This document shows positions 59,318 to 64,000 of a stretch of DNA of 64,000 bases, one piece after another (within the stretch, counting starts at the first letter, position 1; each line of letters opens with the position of its first letter). The stretch is from a virus: the IMG/VR virus record IMGVR_UViG_3300030000_000007, positions 1-64,000 of that record; one strand, written 5' to 3'. Made by a program: the position numbers and the translations under genes. A model generated the notes under the pieces. That model ran no database searches, had not been told where the DNA came from, and was given only the letters and a program-made list of their open reading frames with translations.

Positions 59318-60751
59318 TTACAGGTTGCTGTTTGCACGTACTTCGTCAAAGGTTTGAGAGAACTTGATTTCACCATCTTCAAACCAATCAACAAGTGCTT
59401 CTTTCCAGTCAAAGCCCTTGTCAACCCAACGAGTAGGCTTAGTAACAGAAGATTCGTATTCACCACCGCACTGCCAAAGAGTGACTCGACCTTTCATCGA
59501 ACGCTTACCGGAGTCAGTGACTGGGTCCTTAAACACATCGCGCCATACCAACTTACCAATAACATCTTCAGCATCACGATATTCACGAATTCCAACAGCA
59601 GAACATTTCATGGCCCACTTTTGAGTATCGCGGTTCAGTTGTTGTAGCAATCCACCACCCATACCGAAAGCAAAGTTATCAGCACTGTAACCGTGAAGAT
59701 CAACCAACGTGCGGAGAATAGTTTCCAACGAAAGTGCATTGATACCGTCACCCCAAATAATGCGAACATTGTTGAGAACTTTGTATCCCTTAGCGTTCTT
59801 TGGTGCGCCGTAGAAATGTTCCAAAATTGTCAGCATTTTCGACAAGACTTCAACAGGATCACCAGAGTCAGGTCGGATAACAACTGTTGCACCACTGTCA
59901 ATCACATCTTGCTTCAGCTCGGTTCCCCAAAGCTTACAAGCATTGTAGATATCGTAGGAGTCAGACACAACTGCCAGAACCTTACCATTGCCACCGAACT
60001 GTTTGATCATGTTGCGATAAGCTTCTACTTCGTTATCGCGACCCCAACTAGTAACGGTACTGTGCTCTGCTGCTGGAATACTGAATCCAGATACGTCAGC
60101 ACCGTAGACATCCATAACATGAAGCACACCAGACATAGTATCTGTACCCATGAAGTTAACCAAATGGGCGGCTCCACCGATAGCTGCACTTTCTTCAGAG
60201 CTAACACCACGAGCACCAAAGTCATGAAGCTTGAAAGCAATAGTAGAAGGGTCACCAGATTTCTCCAAATATTCCAGCAAAAGCTGTTTAATGTTCCACG
60301 AAATCGTTCCTACAGTAGTTGGATACCAAATTGCCCTGAGAGCGGTTGTTTCGACCCAAGTCGTGAGCCAGAAACATTTCGGGTCAGTGTTCTCGATCGT
60401 GCAGAGAACATTTTTCGTAGGGATAATAAGCCCTTCTTGTGCAGCTTTGATACGAAGCGGGAGTTTCCCTTCGTGATTGTCAAGAATATATTGCCACCCT
60501 TCACGATTAAAAGGTTCGCCGTGCATAGCCCAGATTTTGTCAGCATAGTCGATTTGTTCCTGTGTGATTGGGGTTGCAAGATATTGGGACAATTTTTGCA
60601 TGCCCAAAAATTCAGTTTCAGCATAGATACCACCACGTGCTTCAATATACGAGTAAACGTATTCAGTACAAGCGGGGTATTGTTTCCACATACTGACCTT
60701 GTACGAGTCAGTGTCCAACATAATGGATCGTAGTTTGTTTTGTTTTTGCAT
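59318..60751 (-). CDS. nadV: Nicotinamide phosphoribosyltransferase (NAMPT)
   Basis: 477 aa, full family length. DTDSYKVSMWKQYP (residues 13-26), HDFGARGVSSEESAAIGGAAHLVNFMGTDTMSG (170-205), GFSIPAAEHSTVTSWG with the catalytic His (220-235), VIRPDSGDPVE (290-300) and the GGGLLQQLNRDTQKWAMKCSA block (365-385) all match NAMPT/NadV. Makes NMN from nicotinamide and PRPP. First step of the phage NAD+ salvage set with 61384 and 62883. Confidence 0.95.
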   Translation of the reverse strand: MQKQNKLRSIMLDTDSYKVSMWKQYPACTEYVYSYIEARGGIYAETEFLGMQKLSQYLATPITQEQIDYADKIWAMHGEPFNREGWQYILDNHEGKLPLRIKAAQEGLIIPTKNVLCTIENTDPKCFWLTTWVETTALRAIWYPTTVGTISWNIKQLLLEYLEKSGDPSTIAFKLHDFGARGVSSEESAAIGGAAHLVNFMGTDTMSGVLHVMDVYGADVSGFSIPAAEHSTVTSWGRDNEVEAYRNMIKQFGGNGKVLAVVSDSYDIYNACKLWGTELKQDVIDSGATVVIRPDSGDPVEVLSKMLTILEHFYGAPKNAKGYKVLNNVRIIWGDGINALSLETILRTLVDLHGYSADNFAFGMGGGLLQQLNRDTQKWAMKCSAVGIREYRDAEDVIGKLVWRDVFKDPVTDSGKRSMKGRVTLWQCGGEYESSVTKPTRWVDKGFDWKEALVDWFEDGEIKFSQTFDEVRANSNL

Positions 60752-60796
60752 GATTAAAAAGCTCCTTTTTAAGTTAAAAATTTTGGTAAGATAATC

Positions 60797-61054
60797 TTAC
60801 CGGCCGTTGTAGGCTTCGACGGATTCGATTTGATGAGCAAGTGATCCAAATGATCGAGATGTATCTTTAGGAGTAACCTGAACCGTGGCGTGCTGCAGTA
60901 TCGGAGTGCCTGAGCCACGTTCGAAATAGTCTTCAGATTTCAATGTACAACTAAAGTATGTGCTTTTAACAGTTAGCCCCTGTGCAGCAAGATAAAAAGC
61001 AATAGCTTCTTCAATTTGTGTTGGTGTAAGTTCTACACTAATTTTGAGTGGCAT
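60797..61054 (-). CDS. Hypothetical protein, 85 aa
   Basis: MPLKISVELTPTQIEEAIAFYLAAQGLTVKSTYFSCTL...HATVQVTPKD. Small phage protein of the type VxLTxxEIxxAIxxYLxxxG; role unknown. Confidence 0.75.
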   Translation of the reverse strand: MPLKISVELTPTQIEEAIAFYLAAQGLTVKSTYFSCTLKSEDYFERGSGTPILQHATVQVTPKDTSRSFGSLAHQIESVEAYNGR

Positions 61055-61120
61055 ATAATAAAACTCCTTTATTAATTTGACATATAGAATTATATCACAA
61101 ATTCTAACCTAAAATCATTT

Positions 61121-61387
61121 TTAAATATCATTCCAAAGAGGAATTGTTTCATTCAGTTTACTTGGCTTAAGTGTTGCCAAATAATCAAGAGTATATTTGT
61201 GCCTAATTCCACGGTGACTCACCGAATATCCCGGAACAATTTTAACTCCATTAAACCAACCGCCATTTGAAAATTTCAAAGGTTTCAATTCACCAGTTAC
61301 TTTAATTGAATAAAGTTTCTTTTCATTGAAGTGCCAAAAGTATCCAGGATACCTTGTAGAAATAAATCCTTCTGGTAATGAAATCAT
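61121..61387 (-). CDS. Hypothetical protein, 88 aa
   Basis: MISLPEGFISTRYPGYFWHFNEKKLYSIKVTGELKPLKFSNGGWFNGVKIVPGYSVSHRGIRHKYTLDYL: resembles the DNA-contact part of phage HNH/AP2-type accessory proteins, without a nuclease core. Start chosen at the ATGA overlap with the upstream gene; an ATG three codons earlier is possible. Confidence 0.72.
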   Translation of the reverse strand: MISLPEGFISTRYPGYFWHFNEKKLYSIKVTGELKPLKFSNGGWFNGVKIVPGYSVSHRGIRHKYTLDYLATLKPSKLNETIPLWNDI

Positions 61388-62397
61388 TTTGCCCATCCCA
61401 TGTAGACTGGATTCAAGTGAGCAGGAATTGGTAGCACTTTACACATTGTTGAAATGATGTGGCTGTGATCATCAAAAAGCTGCATCGTATTCATGATGTC
61501 GTAGATGGGAAAGAATTTAGCCTTAAGTGTTTCAGATTTCGGAGATACACGGGGCAAACTTCCATCTGGTTCAGGTTTGATTTGAATATGAACAGCAAGA
61601 GTATTTCGAGGAATTCCCATACCACGATCAGGTGCATCAAACAATCGAGTTTCAACAATTGATCCTCGAAGAACTTTTTCTGGTACACGAATATTAATTT
61701 CTTCCAACAATTCACGGATTGCCGTATCAGTGTAGGTTTCATCGTTGTTTTTAAACCCACCTGGAAGAGCCCATGATCCTCGACCAGGAGTATTGGCACG
61801 CTGAACCAAAAGAATATGTCCAACACATTCAACGATTGCATCACCGCAACAAAAATTCAATGTCTCGGGATAAGGATAATTCCCAAAAACTTCCTTTTCT
61901 TTTTCGAAGTACTTGAAATCATCAATCACTGAAGGATCAAACTTACCCGGCATTTGTTCCAACCAGAGTTTACGCATCTCCGTTCCAGAGACATCATACA
62001 GTGAATCGAAACACTGACTATCAATTTGCGGTTTGAACCAATTGAGATAATCATTGCCTGGTTTTTCATGACCGAACATAATGATCTTGCTGTTTGGAAT
62101 CGAATACATGTCAAGAATCATTGACACATCAGACATCCATTGCGAATTTGAATACTTGTAGTCATTGATCGGAACCACACGTACGCGAGTCACATCAACA
62201 AGTTCTGATTTGAAGTATTCTTCTAAATCATGTTTGCGTTCTTCGTATGTAAAGGGATTTTTGATTGTTCGAGCTGAATTAGCTGAACCGACAATAATGA
62301 TCAGGCGATCACATTGACTGAGGGCTTGACGAATAAGTTGTCGATGGCCCATGTGAAGAGGTTGAAATCTTCCGATGAGGAAACCAGTTTTATGCAT
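61384..62397 (-). CDS. nadM: Bifunctional NMN adenylyltransferase/Nudix hydrolase (NadM-Nudix)
   Basis: 337 aa. Residues 5-170: nucleotidyltransferase with GRFQPLHMGHRQLI (HxGH) and SGTEMRK (ISxTxxR-type). Residues 185-330: Nudix hydrolase with box GGFKNNDETYTDTAIRELLEEINI. Makes NAD+ from NMN and ATP; the Nudix part may hydrolyse ADP-ribose. Same architecture as Francisella/Synechocystis NadM-Nudix and phage relatives such as KVP40. Confidence 0.93.
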   Translation of the reverse strand: MHKTGFLIGRFQPLHMGHRQLIRQALSQCDRLIIIVGSANSARTIKNPFTYEERKHDLEEYFKSELVDVTRVRVVPINDYKYSNSQWMSDVSMILDMYSIPNSKIIMFGHEKPGNDYLNWFKPQIDSQCFDSLYDVSGTEMRKLWLEQMPGKFDPSVIDDFKYFEKEKEVFGNYPYPETLNFCCGDAIVECVGHILLVQRANTPGRGSWALPGGFKNNDETYTDTAIRELLEEINIRVPEKVLRGSIVETRLFDAPDRGMGIPRNTLAVHIQIKPEPDGSLPRVSPKSETLKAKFFPIYDIMNTMQLFDDHSHIISTMCKVLPIPAHLNPVYMGWAK

Positions 62398-62423
62398 TTA
62401 TAAACTCCTTATGTTGCATTGAT

Positions 62424-62431
62424 TATTTATA
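62424..62431 (-). promoter_or_regulatory. T4-type late promoter box
   Basis: TATAAATA 27 bp before the NadM-Nudix gene; a second copy lies at 62455-62462. Confidence 0.55.
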
Positions 62432-62454
62432 GATGTCTATGAATCTATTGATTT

Positions 62455-62462
62455 TATTTATA
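62455..62462 (-). promoter_or_regulatory. T4-type late promoter box, second copy
   Basis: TATAAATA next to an extended -10 (TGATATAAT), so both early and late RNA polymerase forms may read the NAD genes. Confidence 0.5.
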
Positions 62463-62485
62463 GATATTATATCACAAAGTGTCAA

Positions 62486-62890
62486 TCAAAATTGTCTTGG
62501 TGATTTAAAATCCTTAATAACATCACCCATTAATTTTGAGCAAATTGTTTCTGAAAGTTTTTCATAGATTTTTTCAAAAACCTCTTGTTCACTTAACATC
62601 GTGGTGTCAAGTGAGAATTCTACTTTTATCTTCTCACCATTTATAGATACCAAAATAGCAAAATTTTTCTTGAATGAATGCACTTCAAGCATTGTCCACA
62701 ACATAGCAGAAACCAAATTGTTATCAAGCTTCTGTGCTTTAAGAATTTTGTCATTTGCAGCCTTCTCAAACTCAGCTAGCAACCTGACAGATTCATCAGT
62801 TGGTGCACGATGTTCTGTGATGTTGGTGAAATTTGTTTGAGGAGGGGTTCTCAACAAATCTGCATATTGTAAAAATGTACGATCATTCAT
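62486..62890 (-). CDS. Hypothetical protein, 134 aa
   Basis: MNDRTFLQYADLLRTPPQTNFTNITEHRAPTDESVRLLAEFEKAANDKILKAQKLDNNLVSAMLW... helical; overlaps NadR by 8 nt. Unknown family, positioned between the two NMNAT genes. Confidence 0.76.
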   Translation of the reverse strand: MNDRTFLQYADLLRTPPQTNFTNITEHRAPTDESVRLLAEFEKAANDKILKAQKLDNNLVSAMLWTMLEVHSFKKNFAILVSINGEKIKVEFSLDTTMLSEQEVFEKIYEKLSETICSKLMGDVIKDFKSPRQF

Positions 62891-63941
62891 TCGATAAATC
62901 CTCTGTAACCTTTGCTATCTTTTCTTCTAACGTACCTGTCAATAGAGTATATTTCAAACAGTGTGAGGTAAGGTAATCAACATAAAATTCATGACCTTTA
63001 TTTCTAAAGGTTTCATCTTGACGCGTACCATCTTGAACCATTGGGAAGTCTGGTGCACAAAGATAAATCTTGTCATATCGAGTATCACACTTTGCCACGA
63101 TACTCTTTAAGTTCGATGAAATTCGCCCAAACCATTCCCTACTGTAGAATGATGTTGTGAGTGGTGAAGTATCACAAATTAGAAATTCTCCTGGTGTCAA
63201 ACATCTCAGTTGAGTTTGTTCAGTTGATAATTGAGTTTTTCCAATATGTTCCATATCTTCATAATTCAACTTTCCACCACGTTTATCGTAAAAGTATCTT
63301 CCAAATTCCACGACTGGGGGTACACTGAAAATGTCAGCAACTGCCTCTGAAATTACTGTTTTTCCAGTAGATTCTCCACCCAAAAACAAAATCTTCTTAA
63401 TGAATGATTGCTTAACATGTAAAGACAGAAAATTGCTATTCATCAGATGTTCTCTATCAGCGAATGCTTTTCGTAACTCTGTTCCTGAAATAGGGTATCG
63501 AACACGCTGTTGATCAACCATAACATGATCAACAGATACTTTAGTAGAAAGTTCTGTTGAAAAGTAATTAGACAGATATTCAGCGAACCCTGGCCCGTAA
63601 TCTTCTGAAGTAAATACTGCTTGAACTGTTGTCTGAACAAAGTTGAGCAAATAGTTTGCACAAAAATGACGATGTGCATCATCTGGTGCATTATCTTTTA
63701 ATGTGTTTTTAACAACAAAATCTAAAACGTGAACCTCTGTACGTTTAATTTCAGATTCCCATAGACTGTTTTTGATCCAGTTTTCGCGGGTATCAGCATC
63801 ACAGCCTTCAAATTCTTCAGATGTGTAACTGAGAATGATAACCTTCTCACAATGATTCAGTGCAGTACGAATTACTAATTCGTGCCCTATATGAAGAGGA
63901 CAAAACTTACCCACAACTAAACCTGTTGCGTACTTATACAT
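62883..63941 (-). CDS. nadR: NadR-like NMN adenylyltransferase/ribosylnicotinamide kinase
   Basis: 352 aa from MYKYATG. Residues 5-165: adenylyltransferase with GKFCPLHIGHELVI and SGTELRKAF. Residues 185-350: P-loop kinase with GGESTGKTVISEAVA (Walker A), then FGRYFYDKRGG and LICDTSPLTTSFYS. Lacks the N-terminal repressor domain of enterobacterial NadR. Turns nicotinamide riboside into NMN and NMN into NAD+. Start overlaps the upstream stop (ATGTATAA). Confidence 0.93.
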   Translation of the reverse strand: MYKYATGLVVGKFCPLHIGHELVIRTALNHCEKVIILSYTSEEFEGCDADTRENWIKNSLWESEIKRTEVHVLDFVVKNTLKDNAPDDAHRHFCANYLLNFVQTTVQAVFTSEDYGPGFAEYLSNYFSTELSTKVSVDHVMVDQQRVRYPISGTELRKAFADREHLMNSNFLSLHVKQSFIKKILFLGGESTGKTVISEAVADIFSVPPVVEFGRYFYDKRGGKLNYEDMEHIGKTQLSTEQTQLRCLTPGEFLICDTSPLTTSFYSREWFGRISSNLKSIVAKCDTRYDKIYLCAPDFPMVQDGTRQDETFRNKGHEFYVDYLTSHCLKYTLLTGTLEEKIAKVTEDLSNE

Positions 63942-64000
63942 TTTTGAATCTTTCTTTGATGTTTGCAAGCGCAGCTATCTTTGCGGTTTTATACGAACCG
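63934..64000 (-). CDS. C-terminal end of a gene cut by the window edge
   Basis: Reads ...GSYKTAKIAALANIKERFKNV and stops within the start of the NadR-like gene. Too short to assign. Confidence 0.6.
   Translation of the reverse strand, partial: GSYKTAKIAALANIKERFKNV

Noticed and set aside
59693-60733. 346-aa plus-strand ORF opposite NAMPT
   Set aside because: Antisense shadow of the well-conserved NAMPT gene.

Overview
This 64 kb window looks like part of the genome of a very large, AT-rich, T4-like (myovirus-type) phage of a Gram-negative host. The evidence is almost complete one-strand coding (minus strand) in tightly overlapping small genes, tail-fibre and PAAR spike genes, T4-type late promoter boxes (TATAAATA) and T4-early-like promoters (GTTTAC-18 bp-TATAAT), an outer-membrane beta-barrel, several secreted proteins with Sec signal peptides, and about 70 tRNA or tRNA-like genes. 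No rRNA, integrase, transposase or CRISPR array was seen. Everything is read by eye from sequence; no database search was run.

Layout. 0-5.2 kb: dense tRNA array (about 31 tRNAs) broken by tiny ORFs, GIY-YIG and HNH homing endonucleases. 5.2-13.4 kb: small regulatory-type genes, a large Rossmann-like protein, an HNH-RNA ligase fusion, a zinc-ribbon protein and an HD phosphohydrolase. 13.4-18.6 kb: tail-fibre cluster with LamG-like receptor-binding modules. 18.6-21.3 kb: small operon with a Pth2-like gene carrying an in-frame amber codon, directly downstream of a tRNA whose anticodon is CTA; also a HAD phosphatase. 21.3-22.1 kb: the only plus-strand genes, a baseplate-like protein and a PAAR spike tip. 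22.1-31.1 kb: metallophosphatase, vWA protein, GatB/YqeY protein, a run of small paralogues, NADAR and TilS-like enzymes. 31.2-36 kb: secreted proteins, including an L,D-transpeptidase-like one, and a prohead-protease-like protein. 36-51.8 kb: second tRNA region, with normal tRNAs, tRNAs interrupted in the D-loop or anticodon loop, long inverted-repeat modules, three GIY-YIG and two HNH genes, an outer-membrane protein and rrn-like boxA leaders. 52-64 kb: macrodomain protein, an envelope trio (solute-binding-LysM protein, TPR/Ser-rich protein, coiled-coil membrane protein), many small genes, and an NAD+ salvage block: NAMPT, NMN adenylyltransferase-Nudix and NadR-like.

How it fits together. 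The phage appears to carry its own translation kit (tRNAs for nearly all amino acids, TilS, a YqeY-type protein, RNA ligase, a Pth2-like protein, a candidate amber suppressor) and its own NAD+ supply and ADP-ribose handling (NAMPT, two NMNATs, NADAR, macrodomain). Such a combination would suit a virus that outlasts host shut-off, tRNA-cleaving or NAD-depleting defences; that role is inference. The most unusual features are the amber suppressor/amber-gated gene pair, the interrupted tRNAs, and the inverted-repeat array whose paired stems differ between modules but stay complementary.
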